A stretch of DNA of 64,000 nucleotides from Paenibacillus sp. CF384 (GTDB taxonomy: Bacteria > Bacillota > Bacilli > Paenibacillales > Paenibacillaceae): contig NZ_FNNV01000001.1 of assembly GCF_900106745.1 (NCBI RefSeq), forward strand, positions 496,001 to 560,000. The letters run 5' to 3'. Both the position numbers and the translations under genes were made by a program. The notes under the pieces were generated by a model, which was not told the DNA's origin, made no database searches, and saw only the letters and a list, made by a program, of their open reading frames with translations. Below are positions 26,172 through 35,195 of the stretch, piece by piece. Positions within the stretch are counted from its first letter, which is position 1. Each line of letters starts with the position of its first letter.

Positions 26172-26924
26172 TCACTCGTTTACTACCGAGTCAGATCGAA
26201 TGGCTTGAGCTGCCGATTGCTTATCCAAGTAGAGCGTCCAATTAGGATGTGACCGCAGCATCGTTGCCGGCACTAGCGGAGTGATGTCATTCTCGAGCGT
26301 ACGTTTGATCGCATCCGCTTTGACGGCATGCGGGACGCAGGAGAGAATAACCTTGCTCTTCATAATCTGGCGCACGCTCATGGTGATTGCTTGTGCAGGC
26401 ACATCCTCCAAGCTTGGGAACCAGCCCTCCCCGACTTGCTGACGTTTGCATGCATCGTCCAGCTCTACTACGATGTAAGGCTCTTCTGTCTCGAAATTCG
26501 CCGGCGGATCATTGAAGGCAATATGCGCATTCTCGCCGATTCCAATCATGGCAAGATCGATCGGAGCTTCCTGGATGGCAACGTTTAACCGCTCAATCGT
26601 CTGCTGAATATCCCCATTTCCTTCAACGAGATGGTACTTCGCCAAATTCACATGACTGATAAAACGTTCCTTTAGGTAGGCTTGAAAGCTTGCAGGATGC
26701 GTATCCTCGATGCCTGCATATTCATCCAGATGGAACATTTCAACTTTGCTCCACTCTACCGGCTGCTTGACGAACGCTTTGAGAAATTCAAATTGCGACG
26801 AGCCTGTCGATAGCAGTAGTCTTGCTCTCCCTTGACGTTCTATCACTTCTTGCAAAATCCGCGAGGCATGTTCGGCTGCTTCCTCTCCCAATTGCTGTGC
26901 AGTCTCCACTACTCTAATGTTCAT
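26172..26924 (-). CDS. Glucosamine-6-phosphate deaminase (NagB)-like protein
   Basis: A 250-residue NagB/6-phosphogluconolactonase-fold protein. It has LLLSTGSSQFEFL (phosphate loop), MFHLDEYAGI, and GIGENAHIAFNDPPANF. In E. coli NagB the last segment has Asp141-Gly-His143 and Glu148; here these read Asn-Ala-His and Asp. This is the pattern of a divergent subfamily, so deamination-isomerisation of GlcN-6-P is likely but not certain. The true start is ATG 26924 with GAGGAGG six bases upstream, overlapping the preceding oxidoreductase gene by 11 bases. Confidence 0.82.
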   Translation of the reverse strand: MNIRVVETAQQLGEEAAEHASRILQEVIERQGRARLLLSTGSSQFEFLKAFVKQPVEWSKVEMFHLDEYAGIEDTHPASFQAYLKERFISHVNLAKYHLVEGNGDIQQTIERLNVAIQEAPIDLAMIGIGENAHIAFNDPPANFETEEPYIVVELDDACKRQQVGEGWFPSLEDVPAQAITMSVRQIMKSKVILSCVPHAVKADAIKRTLENDITPLVPATMLRSHPNWTLYLDKQSAAQAIRSDSVVNE

Positions 26925-28158
26925 GTTGATCCTCCTCTGGGTTTGGTTGGAATAAGTCTGCGATTCGTACCGCATTGCCCTCTCTGATCGCGCGATTAGC
27001 TGCGAATCCGATTGCGCAAGACATTGCACCGTCTCGACTGGATGCCTGTCTGGAATCACTAGGATCCGATCCAAGCATAAGCGCATGGAGCAACCGACCA
27101 TCGCCTCCGCCATGATCACCGGTTTCAACCTGCAGCGGAATATCGATCATCTCTTGCATACGGTTGAATAACCGAATGCGCTGAACCGGGTTACCTGCAT
27201 AAGGGCCGATCGCGCCGTCAAAATATTCCGCTTCTAGTCTCCCTTTCGTCCCCGTCAGCACCATCCGGAAACCCTCATAAGGGGCATAAGCTGTGAGCGA
27301 GTAGCTCATCATTGCTCCTTTGGAATACCTAACATTTACGCTGAGTGTATCCTCAATATCGATTTCATCAGCAAATACACATTGATCGCGGAAATAGTGA
27401 TCCTCGTCTTCGCAATTCAAGTAGAGCGCTCTATAGTTGCCTTGGTTGAGGTCGATATAGAATTCGCAGGTGTTGGAATAGGCGCAGTTCGAGCATCTGA
27501 TGCCTCGTTCTTCACGTGTCGGACCGTAGAATCTCGTAGAACCGAACGCATGAACGGATTTCGGTTCATCCTCGAGCAGCCAGTTGACGATGTCAAAGTG
27601 ATGCGTCGATTTGTGGACGAGCAGCCCGCCGGAATTCGCTTTCTTCCGATGCCATCTGCGAAAATAATCCGCGCCATGCTTCGTATCCAGAAACCACTCG
27701 AAATGAACATGAGTCAACGTGCCGAGCGCATTTTCCCGGGAAATGTCTTTGAGCCGGTTCATGAAAGGCATGTATCTTAAGTTGAAGGTAACGGTTACTT
27801 GCCTGCCTGTTTGCCGCTCCGTTTCAAGAATCAGGCTGCATTTGTGTTCATCGATCGTGAGCGGCTTCTCGGTGATGACATCGCAGCCGGCGCGCAGTGC
27901 CTGAATGATATAAAGGTGATGCGTGCTGTCGATGGAAGTGACGATGACCACGTCCGGCTTAGCTTCGGCCAACATGGTGTCGAAGCTTGTGTACACGGGA
28001 AAATGACCGCCGGTTCGCGACCGCAGTAGCTCCGAGCGCTTCGCGTTCGTGTCATACACACCGACGATTGTCGCCACATCGGCATAATCCCGTGCAATCG
28101 GGACCGCGAACATATAGGTGCCTCTGTTGCCTGCGCCTACGAGCGCGTAGCTTTTCAC
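26914..28158 (-). CDS. Gfo/Idh/MocA-family oxidoreductase with a cysteine-rich insert
   Basis: A 414-residue oxidoreductase, first gene of operon I, starting at GTG 28158 with AAGGAGG upstream. The Rossmann loop is VGAGNRGTYM and the catalytic region VITEKPLTIDE. The sequence SGGLLVHKSTHHFDIVNWLL fits the substrate helix. Unlike ordinary members it carries Cys222, 225, 231, 249 and 260 (RCSNCAYSNTC and nearby), which could hold a zinc or iron-sulfur centre. The role of this insert is unknown. The enzyme probably oxidises a hydroxyl of an amino sugar or glycoside. Confidence 0.86.
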   Translation of the reverse strand: MKSYALVGAGNRGTYMFAVPIARDYADVATIVGVYDTNAKRSELLRSRTGGHFPVYTSFDTMLAEAKPDVVIVTSIDSTHHLYIIQALRAGCDVITEKPLTIDEHKCSLILETERQTGRQVTVTFNLRYMPFMNRLKDISRENALGTLTHVHFEWFLDTKHGADYFRRWHRKKANSGGLLVHKSTHHFDIVNWLLEDEPKSVHAFGSTRFYGPTREERGIRCSNCAYSNTCEFYIDLNQGNYRALYLNCEDEDHYFRDQCVFADEIDIEDTLSVNVRYSKGAMMSYSLTAYAPYEGFRMVLTGTKGRLEAEYFDGAIGPYAGNPVQRIRLFNRMQEMIDIPLQVETGDHGGGDGRLLHALMLGSDPSDSRQASSRDGAMSCAIGFAANRAIREGNAVRIADLFQPNPEEDQHEH

Positions 28159-28504
28159 GAGAATGTTCGCCTCCTTTGTTCGCTAGAGGAATGATAAATT
28201 CTAATGCATAAATAACCGTAAAACCACGCTGCGCATGCGAAAACGTCTTCCGATCGCTGTTGTCCCCTTGAATTTCTGAACTTGGATGGCTCAAAGGTAA
28301 AATTAAGGCAAGGTGAAACGGCTTTCGCCGACTTTTCGGCGGAGAAACGCGTTTCATTCCGGTGAAATATAAGCTATGTATAAGGTGAAACTTATACTTC
28401 TTATATTTGTACAAAGGCGAACGCTAACGCTTCTTCAGACTGTTTTCGCCTGCTCCGCTAAGGCAATGGAAAGATAAATACACTGATCAAAGCAATGCCG
28501 ACCA
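28159..28504. other. Intergenic region upstream of operon I
   Basis: No gene is seen. The part next to operon I is AT-rich and should hold its promoter, but no convincing -35/-10 pair was found. A short GC-rich hairpin (stem about 28330-28344) lies in the middle. Confidence 0.5.
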
Positions 28505-29671
28505 CTAGAAAAAGTCCGTCATATACGCGACTCGGCGTGGGATTGCGCGCTCCCATCTGGCGATTTCGGATGGACTGCCGCTTAGGCGGCCATTCATGCT
28601 CAGCTGGGCTGGTCGCTGGCAGCCGATCAGCATCGTGGAGAGCGTTTGGATGTCGCAGCTGACGCCATCCAAGTCGCCATCTTCCAGGCGGACAGCCTCC
28701 GCACGGCCGGTGTCACTTATCGAAAGCTCCCAGACACCGCGGTTCCAGTCGGCATGATCGTCGGTAATTCGGACAATTAGCTTCACAGACTCGGCGGTGA
28801 AACGATAGTGCCGAATGAACGCTTCAGCGTCGACGATGCGGAACATAAAGTTCGAAACCATCTCTTGTTGGAGCTTAGGCTCTGCCATTGCGAATAGGAA
28901 AGGATCGTCATTAGGTGCGGTAAACTTCAGCCTAGTCACGATGGAATCATGATTGCCGATGAACTGCCATAAGCCGTTCCTAGCAGATGGGTCGAGATGA
29001 ACAAGCTCATGGATGTTCATGAAACGATCCTTAATGTCATAAAGCATATAGCCGGTCGGTTCACCGTTCGTGTCGTAATAGACGGCCAAACTGCCTAGCT
29101 TACGATTGAATACATGCTGCCGCCACCAGTTCTCATCACGTCGCAGCATGCCGTTGAAGCTTGTGCGAGCATATCGATCATAGACTTGATCTGCTGTGTG
29201 CCAATCCTCGGCCGACATTCGTTTGACTGCTCCGGCGGCTGAACCAAACTTCGGGACAACCGACATATCAAGCGTATTCACGCTTTGCGTGGAGAAATAC
29301 TCCCAGCCATATTTGCGATAGAACGAATAGGAGAACGGGTTCAGCATCGAGACCGTTTGGCCGCTCTCCCGCATCATCTCCAAACTGCGGACAAGCAATT
29401 TGCTGACCATCCCCTGCCTGCGCAATTCCGGATAGGAGGCGACATGGGCAATTCCGCCCATCGCTATCGCTTCCCCCTGCACGTAAATATAGAGCGGAAG
29501 TACTGCCAGCTGTGCAGCTAACTGATCCTCCACGAAGTAGCCTAGAAAGTGCTCCATGTTCATTTTTGCTAGACGCGCTTGCACATCGGATTCCGAGAAT
29601 CGGACGGCAAAAGCAGCCTGGGTTAGCGTAAGCGACTGGCCTGCTTCCTCTTGCCTGATGGTTCTAATCAT
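28505..29671 (-). CDS. Eis-like GNAT acetyltransferase with SCP2-type C-terminal domain
   Basis: A 388-residue protein of the Eis family: an N-terminal GNAT domain with AHVASYPELRRQGMVSKLL (R-R-x-G-M-V acetyl-CoA loop), a second GNAT-like domain, and a C-terminal sterol-carrier-like domain ending in Phe-Phe, as expected because the terminal carboxylate acts as base in Eis. ATG 29671 with GGGGGAG six bases upstream is chosen over ATG 29689. Family members acetylate amines on many substrates, including aminoglycosides. A specific role here is unknown. It appears to be transcribed alone. Confidence 0.87.
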   Translation of the reverse strand: MIRTIRQEEAGQSLTLTQAAFAVRFSESDVQARLAKMNMEHFLGYFVEDQLAAQLAVLPLYIYVQGEAIAMGGIAHVASYPELRRQGMVSKLLVRSLEMMRESGQTVSMLNPFSYSFYRKYGWEYFSTQSVNTLDMSVVPKFGSAAGAVKRMSAEDWHTADQVYDRYARTSFNGMLRRDENWWRQHVFNRKLGSLAVYYDTNGEPTGYMLYDIKDRFMNIHELVHLDPSARNGLWQFIGNHDSIVTRLKFTAPNDDPFLFAMAEPKLQQEMVSNFMFRIVDAEAFIRHYRFTAESVKLIVRITDDHADWNRGVWELSISDTGRAEAVRLEDGDLDGVSCDIQTLSTMLIGCQRPAQLSMNGRLSGSPSEIARWERAIPRRVAYMTDFF

Positions 29672-29813
29672 GCTGCTCCCCCTTTCCATAACGTTCTTCC
29701 GGTCTTGACCAAACTATAACGAATCGATTTTATGCGAGAAACGAGCAGTATTTATAATCATTCATTTTATTTACAATACCTAGAAATTCAGTGAAGTTAT
29801 GAAAATAAGACCA

Positions 29814-29842
29814 TTGTTCAAACCGCTTTCTTTCTTTAATAT
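29814..29842 (+). promoter_or_regulatory. Predicted promoter of the membrane AraC regulator
   Basis: TTGTTC (29814-29819) and TAATAT (29837-29842) are separated by 17 bases and end about 48 bases before the start codon at 29891. Confidence 0.55.
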
Positions 29843-29890
29843 AAGAGAAACAGGCTTGAAAACAGACCATGACGGGAGAGGGTTGTTTTC

Positions 29891-32149
29891 ATGAAAATAA
29901 TCGGTAGGCTGCTGCGGTTCCCCTACATACGTACGAAGTCCCCTTCTCTGTTCTTCTGGCTGCTCATCAGCTACATGACGATTGTGATCCTGCTCGTATC
30001 TTTCATTCTCTATTCCGTATTTTTCTACAGGGGCACGATAAAGGAAGAAGTCATCGCCTATAATAACGTGAACCTGAACAATACCATGGAGAATTATGAA
30101 GCCAAATTCCAACTCATCGAGAACGCCGCTCTATCCTTCTCGCTCAATGATCACATTGCTGCGCTCGACAAACCCAAATTCGATTATGCTGCAGGCAGCA
30201 AGCTGATGAACGAAATTCAAATCTACCTCGCAAACCAATCGCTATTCTTGGAGAACATGATCGTCTACTTCAAGAAAAGCAACGTCGCCATCGAGAAAAC
30301 ACGCGGCGCTGACGCAGACGTCATGTTCAAGCGCTATTATGTGAGCAAGACCTATGGCTATGAGTTCTGGCAATCGCAATTCGATAACCATTACGTGACT
30401 CGCATCTTACCCAACGACGTATTCTCTGAGCTTGAATACAATGCCAAACGAACCAGTGAACGCAAGCTGATTCCAATCATCATTAAGAACCAAACCAACC
30501 CCTCTGTTTATATCATCGCATTAGCCGACGCCCAGAAAATGTACAAAGCCTTTCATCAATCCATTACCAACGATTTCTACATCCTAGACGACGCGCAGCG
30601 CTCATTCTTCACGACCGTCAATAATCAACAACTGCAGTTTCCCGCATTAGAAGGCAGTCACGGTTATGTGAAGAAGGATTCCAACTATTACTTTTACAAA
30701 AAAGGCGAGCTAACCGGACTCACCTATATCAACGTAATCCCGGATGACAGCATCGTATCGCAGATGAAATGGAATATAACGTTCGTTATGCTGCTCGTGC
30801 TTTCTATCTTATTTAGTATGCTGGTGTCCTTCCTGTTCAGCATGCGATTTAACCGTCCGGTCAAGCAGCTCGTGCAATCGATCCAGCAGCTTACAACCGG
30901 CTTCCATTCGCAGAAGCACAGCGGAATCAAGGAATTTGCCTTCATACAGGAGCGAGTCAGACATCTGCTCGATTCTAACTTTGACATCAGCCAGAACTTA
31001 GAGGAGAAGAACTCCCTTCTTCGTCACTATGCTTACATCAATCAACTGAAGAACATACGGAACAACACCAGCTTCTTAAAGGATCTCATCCAGAATAACC
31101 AGCCTTACCGAGTCGTGCTGTTCAAGCTGACCTTCAGACCGCAGCTGCTGGAGGAAATCGATGATGACGAGGAACGTGCAACCTTATTCATACGCGCCTA
31201 TATCGATAAAATCTTAACGGAACGCTATCCCGATTCCCTCACGCTGCAGCTCGAAAGCGATCAGCTGTTATCGGTCATCTATTCTGACCAAGCCGAGCAT
31301 ACGCTCGCCGAGACGCTGGATGGGTTTCGTATCGTGCTCGATCTGGACCGCGCTTACTGTTTCTCGACTATGGCTGTGAGCAAGCGTTATGAACACGCCG
31401 ACGATTTCAATCTTTCTTTTGAACAGACCAAATCCCTGCTCCTTCATCGTAAATTCAATGATCGGAATCAAGTGCTGTGGGCGGAGACGGATTCAAGGCT
31501 GGTAAACTATTTTCTAATGTCGGCACAAGAGGAAGAGATCACTGCAAGCTTGAATAACGGCAACGAATCGCAGCTTGTTCAGTTTATGAAACGCGAAATT
31601 GCCGGATTACGGAAGAAAGAAGCGACTGAGCATGAGGTCAAAGCATTCATAAACATCGTGGTGGAGAGAACGAAACGTGCTTACAACGTAAATCATCTGG
31701 ATACGGAGCTGCTTCAAAGCTTGCAAACCAGCTTGCAGCACAGCCATACATTCGAAGAATTAGAGCAGTTATTTGAGGAATGGCTGCCTTCCATTACCAA
31801 TCTCATCAAGAGCAAGAAGGAGAAGAAGGATCACATTACGAGCTTCGTTTTCGATTATTTGGAGAATCATTATGCGCATGATATTACGCTCGATATGATG
31901 GCCGATAAGCTCAACATCACAAGAAGCTATCTCTCTACCTATTTCAAGGAGAAAACAGGTACCTATTTCGTGGATTACGTCAACTTGATTCGAGTGAGCC
32001 GGGCGAAAGAGCTGCTGTCCCGTTCGGACGTGAAGATTCAGGACGCCGCCGCCCGGGTCGGCTACCAGAACATTAACTCGTTCAATCGGATGTTCAAGAA
32101 GTTCACAGGCGTCACGCCAAGTGAGTTTCGCAAGGTGGAACGCGTTTGA
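29891..32149 (+). CDS. Membrane-bound AraC-family regulator (two-helix sensor type)
   Basis: A 752-residue protein. Membrane segment one is at about 20-46 and segment two at about 298-322. The 250 residues between form an extracellular sensor domain of the Cache-like kind. A HAMP-like stretch and cytoplasmic linker follow. The final 105 residues are two AraC helix-turn-helix units (LDMMADKLNITRSYLSTYFKEKTG and VKIQDAAARVGYQNINSFNRMFKKF) ending in GVTPSEFRK. Such proteins in Paenibacillus usually switch on nearby lipoprotein/LplB/YtcP sugar transport genes in response to extracellular glycans. The transporter operon at 39615-35196 is the probable target (inference). Confidence 0.9.
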   Translation: MKIIGRLLRFPYIRTKSPSLFFWLLISYMTIVILLVSFILYSVFFYRGTIKEEVIAYNNVNLNNTMENYEAKFQLIENAALSFSLNDHIAALDKPKFDYAAGSKLMNEIQIYLANQSLFLENMIVYFKKSNVAIEKTRGADADVMFKRYYVSKTYGYEFWQSQFDNHYVTRILPNDVFSELEYNAKRTSERKLIPIIIKNQTNPSVYIIALADAQKMYKAFHQSITNDFYILDDAQRSFFTTVNNQQLQFPALEGSHGYVKKDSNYYFYKKGELTGLTYINVIPDDSIVSQMKWNITFVMLLVLSILFSMLVSFLFSMRFNRPVKQLVQSIQQLTTGFHSQKHSGIKEFAFIQERVRHLLDSNFDISQNLEEKNSLLRHYAYINQLKNIRNNTSFLKDLIQNNQPYRVVLFKLTFRPQLLEEIDDDEERATLFIRAYIDKILTERYPDSLTLQLESDQLLSVIYSDQAEHTLAETLDGFRIVLDLDRAYCFSTMAVSKRYEHADDFNLSFEQTKSLLLHRKFNDRNQVLWAETDSRLVNYFLMSAQEEEITASLNNGNESQLVQFMKREIAGLRKKEATEHEVKAFINIVVERTKRAYNVNHLDTELLQSLQTSLQHSHTFEELEQLFEEWLPSITNLIKSKKEKKDHITSFVFDYLENHYAHDITLDMMADKLNITRSYLSTYFKEKTGTYFVDYVNLIRVSRAKELLSRSDVKIQDAAARVGYQNINSFNRMFKKFTGVTPSEFRKVERV

Positions 32150-32166
32150 TTCACGCTATCCCACGT

Positions 32167-33123
32167 TCATTCGAACAAGTCCGTACTTAAATACTTTAAA
32201 CCCGAGTCGTTGATCGTAAGCGCGATTCGAGCGCCGCGTTCCCTTTCTTGCAGAAGCTGCAAGGCAGCGGCGATATTAGCACCGGAGGAGAAACCTGCGA
32301 AGATCCCTTCCTTCTTAGCCAGTTCTCTGGCAGCGGCAATCGCATCCTCATCTGTAACAGTCAAGTAATCGGTCACTAGTTCCCGATTCAATAACGGCAG
32401 ATCCATGCTGTATCCGCCGCCTTGGATACGGTGATTAGGATTCAACATCGCTCTTTCTGCAAGGTACGGCGCTTGATCAGGTTCAACCAAGTAACATCGG
32501 ATCGACGGCTTATAACGTTTAAGCGCCTTTGCGCAGCCTGCGAAAGTACCGCCACTTCCGGCGAAATCGACGAACACATCGATTTCGCCTTTTGTTTGTT
32601 CCCACATTTCAGCAGCGGTATGGTATTCGTGAGCATGCGTATTTCCGAGTCGTTCAAATTGATCCGCTCGAAAAGCATCTTTCTCCCTTACGATTCTTCG
32701 TGCTTCCGCCTCTACGAGGGCTAGACTCTCACCTGAAACTTGCCCCGGTGCTGAATCTGGCGCCTGGTCCACTAATACAACCTCAGCGCCAAGCGCCATC
32801 ATCATGCGAGCGCGTTCGTAGGAATTACCTCGTGACATGACCGCGATGAATGGATACCCCTTGACCGCACATACGATAGCAAGTCCCGTGCCCGTATTGC
32901 CGCTGGTTAGCTCGACGACCGTCTGCCCAGGCTGCAGGCTGCCGTCCCGCTCGGCTTCCTCGATGATTTGCAGCGCGATTCGGTCCTTCTTGCTGAAGCC
33001 GGGGTTCAAATACTCCAGCTTCGCATAGATCGTCCCTTCGAAGCCGGCCGTCAGCCGCGATAGATGAACCATCGGCGTATTGCCGATAGCTTGATGAACA
33101 CCGCTGAGCAGTTGTCCTCTCAT
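32167..33123 (-). CDS. Cysteine synthase-family PLP enzyme
   Basis: A 318-residue fold-type II PLP enzyme. NTPMVHLSRL, PGFSKKDR with Lys46 as the expected Schiff base, ELTSGNTGTGLA (PLP phosphate/carboxylate loop), GSGGTFAG and GIFAGFSSGAN mark it as a CysK/CBS-type beta-replacement or elimination enzyme. ATG 33123 overlaps the preceding hydrolase stop by four bases, so the two are coupled. Its presence in a sugar-uptake operon is unusual. O-acetylserine sulfhydrylase activity is only one possibility, and an elimination on an amino-sugar-derived amino acid is conceivable. Confidence 0.86.
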   Translation of the reverse strand: MRGQLLSGVHQAIGNTPMVHLSRLTAGFEGTIYAKLEYLNPGFSKKDRIALQIIEEAERDGSLQPGQTVVELTSGNTGTGLAIVCAVKGYPFIAVMSRGNSYERARMMMALGAEVVLVDQAPDSAPGQVSGESLALVEAEARRIVREKDAFRADQFERLGNTHAHEYHTAAEMWEQTKGEIDVFVDFAGSGGTFAGCAKALKRYKPSIRCYLVEPDQAPYLAERAMLNPNHRIQGGGYSMDLPLLNRELVTDYLTVTDEDAIAAARELAKKEGIFAGFSSGANIAAALQLLQERERGARIALTINDSGLKYLSTDLFE

Positions 33124-35111
33124 CGCTTCGTTGTCCCTCCATGGCGTGGATTTTTCATGGGGTCTGCCCAGCTCTCGACAATGACATCCTCCTGCTGCAG
33201 CACTTGCAGTAGATCGGGGATATCGAATTGAAGCAGCAACCCCGGAACGATGATGCCAGATGCGTACCGGTGCGAATCCGCTTCCGCAAACGCCCGGAAG
33301 CTCTCCAGCAACCCTGCCGCATGAAGCCCTTGGCAATCGCCGCTCAGCACGGCAGCATAAAAGGCCGTGAGCGCATGCTCTTCTTGCCCGTACAGCGTAA
33401 TCTCCGCCCGTTCAAAGCCAGCGGTTCGCTTCAAGCTGCTAATCGCGGCAAGTACGTCCGTGACCCGCATCCCTTGCAGCGATCGGCCCAGCATTCGGGC
33501 ATTATAGCCGCTCGCCTTCTCCGGCTCGAACATGCCGAAGGTGCATGCAGGCTCCAAAGCTGCAGGTCCCGTTCCCCGCGGATGAATCGTAAGCACCGCA
33601 TCATATCCGGCCTCGCGGGCTTGCTCAAGTCCCTGCTCGCCGCTCATACCGCCTACCGCAAGGTAAACGCGAGCTATCTCCGTCCGGTCCGTGAAGAGGT
33701 GCACGGAACCTATAAGCGGCATGCCTTCTTCGGACTCGAAGGCAACCGCCCCAGTCTCGTCGATGGCTAACGGCTCGGATTTCATCGTACTGTCAGCCGG
33801 CAGCTGCAACAGCTCTCTCAGCTGTTCGCGAACCTCTGGCAGCTGCAGATGTCGCTCATTAGGAAGCTGAAGAAGCCTCTCCCTAATCATTCTCAGCATC
33901 GTCCCGCCGAATGAGGCTCCGCCTGAAGCATCGGCAGCTTCCAAGCACAACAAATCCGCTTCCACCGGCAGCCGCTCGTAATCTATCCCCTTCTCGGTCA
34001 CGAAGTCGACTTCAAAGACGCGGCAGAAGAATCGGAGCACCTGCTCTCGCATATCATGCCAGAATCCGTGGCCTTTCATCGTGACGTGAAGCTCCAACTG
34101 CTCCTCCGCTTCGAGCAGACGGTACAGCTTCTTCGATTCAATGAACGCATCCCGCACGCCGTCGATCGGGAAGAAATCGAACATGGCGGCGCCGATCAAG
34201 TAAGGCTTAGGCGCTGCAGCCGTCACGAGATCGCTATGGTCGAGTCCACGCGCCATTATGCCGGGCAAACATTGCTCCGCATCCTGCGCCATGATCCGGT
34301 ACAGCAGCGAGCGCAGCTCCGTTATGTAACAGCATGGCGCAACCGCCTTGATTCGGTCATCGTAAGCGCCCATATAAGCGGACATTGTGCCGCCGCCGGA
34401 ATTGCCGGTTACGCCTATGCGTTCCGCATCCACTTCCGGCCTTGACAGCAAGTATGTCAACGCTGCGATATTGTCGCACATCATATACGCACCGAGATGC
34501 TCGCCCAGTAAGCTGAGCTTCTCGTCCAAGAAGCAGTGGGCGGCGACCGCGTCCATCCACTTCTCGCCGTCTGCGGATCCTTCCGCTTGAGGCACACGCC
34601 TCTCCCCTTGCCCGATCGGGTCGAACGTCAATACGCAGAAGCCGTTCATGACCGCTTCGACGCAGAACGAAACATAAGAACCGTAGGCTTTTCCATCATT
34701 CGCATGACCGTTAAACAGCAGCACCGCAGGCAGCGGACCGCTGCTCTGCTTCGGATAGTAGAAGCTTCCGGTTGCGAAGAGCCCTGGAACCGTTTCGATA
34801 CAGACCTTGTCAATGAAGTAACTGCCTCGATCCAGCGTGCCCGTAACCGTTGCGCTTTCGGCAGCTTGAGGCAGCCGACCGACGGTCGCGCGGAAAGCTT
34901 CCCGAATCTGTTGTCGATAGTCCGAAGCCCCTTCTCTATCCTTCACTTGCTGAAGCGCGGTCTTTCTGCTGACCAAATAATCCGTGTTTAACCGGTCCAA
35001 ATAACGCCGGAACGGATCTTTGTGAAACCGCTCGATATTCGGATAATCGTCGATATAGGACAGCTCCCGCCTGCGATTCGCTTGTTGTTCCTGTAAGGAA
35101 TATGTACGCAT
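33120..35111 (-). CDS. Large alpha/beta hydrolase (acetylxylan esterase-like) with a second degenerate domain
   Basis: A 663-residue protein without a signal peptide. The first domain (about 100-370) is an alpha/beta hydrolase with LLFNGHANDG (oxyanion region), FDPIGQGER, the nucleophile elbow GNSGGG (Ser238), and a His in KGHGFWHD (about 347). It resembles acetyl-xylan/glucuronoyl esterases. The second half (about 455-650) looks like another hydrolase core, but at the elbow position it reads YGQEEHAL, with no Ser. The start has AAAGGAG upstream. The gene lies after a strong hairpin in the transporter operon. Likely role: intracellular removal of acyl groups from imported oligosaccharides (inference). 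Confidence 0.82.
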   Translation of the reverse strand: MRTYSLQEQQANRRRELSYIDDYPNIERFHKDPFRRYLDRLNTDYLVSRKTALQQVKDREGASDYRQQIREAFRATVGRLPQAAESATVTGTLDRGSYFIDKVCIETVPGLFATGSFYYPKQSSGPLPAVLLFNGHANDGKAYGSYVSFCVEAVMNGFCVLTFDPIGQGERRVPQAEGSADGEKWMDAVAAHCFLDEKLSLLGEHLGAYMMCDNIAALTYLLSRPEVDAERIGVTGNSGGGTMSAYMGAYDDRIKAVAPCCYITELRSLLYRIMAQDAEQCLPGIMARGLDHSDLVTAAAPKPYLIGAAMFDFFPIDGVRDAFIESKKLYRLLEAEEQLELHVTMKGHGFWHDMREQVLRFFCRVFEVDFVTEKGIDYERLPVEADLLCLEAADASGGASFGGTMLRMIRERLLQLPNERHLQLPEVREQLRELLQLPADSTMKSEPLAIDETGAVAFESEEGMPLIGSVHLFTDRTEIARVYLAVGGMSGEQGLEQAREAGYDAVLTIHPRGTGPAALEPACTFGMFEPEKASGYNARMLGRSLQGMRVTDVLAAISSLKRTAGFERAEITLYGQEEHALTAFYAAVLSGDCQGLHAAGLLESFRAFAEADSHRYASGIIVPGLLLQFDIPDLLQVLQQEDVIVESWADPMKNPRHGGTTKR

Positions 35112-35153
35112 AGCCAGCTCCTTTCGCCTTTACATTGTCGCCACCCGGATCAT

Positions 35154-35185
35154 AAAGAGGGAGAGAGTTTCCTCTCTCCCTCTTA
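35154..35185 (-). terminator. Strong hairpin between binding-protein and esterase genes
   Basis: A perfect 13-bp stem (35155-35167 with 35172-35184) with a four-base loop is followed on the minus strand by TTTAT. Partial termination here would make the transporter genes more abundant than the two enzyme genes downstream. Confidence 0.82.
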
Positions 35186-35195
35186 GTGGGAAGGC

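Noticed and set aside
26925..27128. N-terminal extension of the NagB-like protein back to 27128
   Set aside because: It lies inside the upstream oxidoreductase gene. ATG 26924 has GAGGAGG and begins with a typical NagB N-terminus.
28230..28350. Possible CcpA cre-like sites in the region upstream of operon I
   Set aside because: Two weak partial matches miss conserved positions, so they were not listed.
29780..30112. 110-codon minus-strand open frame
   Set aside because: Largely antisense to the membrane AraC gene and its promoter; no ribosome site or family resemblance.
33124..33336. N-terminal extension of the PLP enzyme back to 33336
   Set aside because: The extra sequence is the shadow of the esterase C-terminus. 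ATG 33123 gives the normal family start and a four-base overlap.
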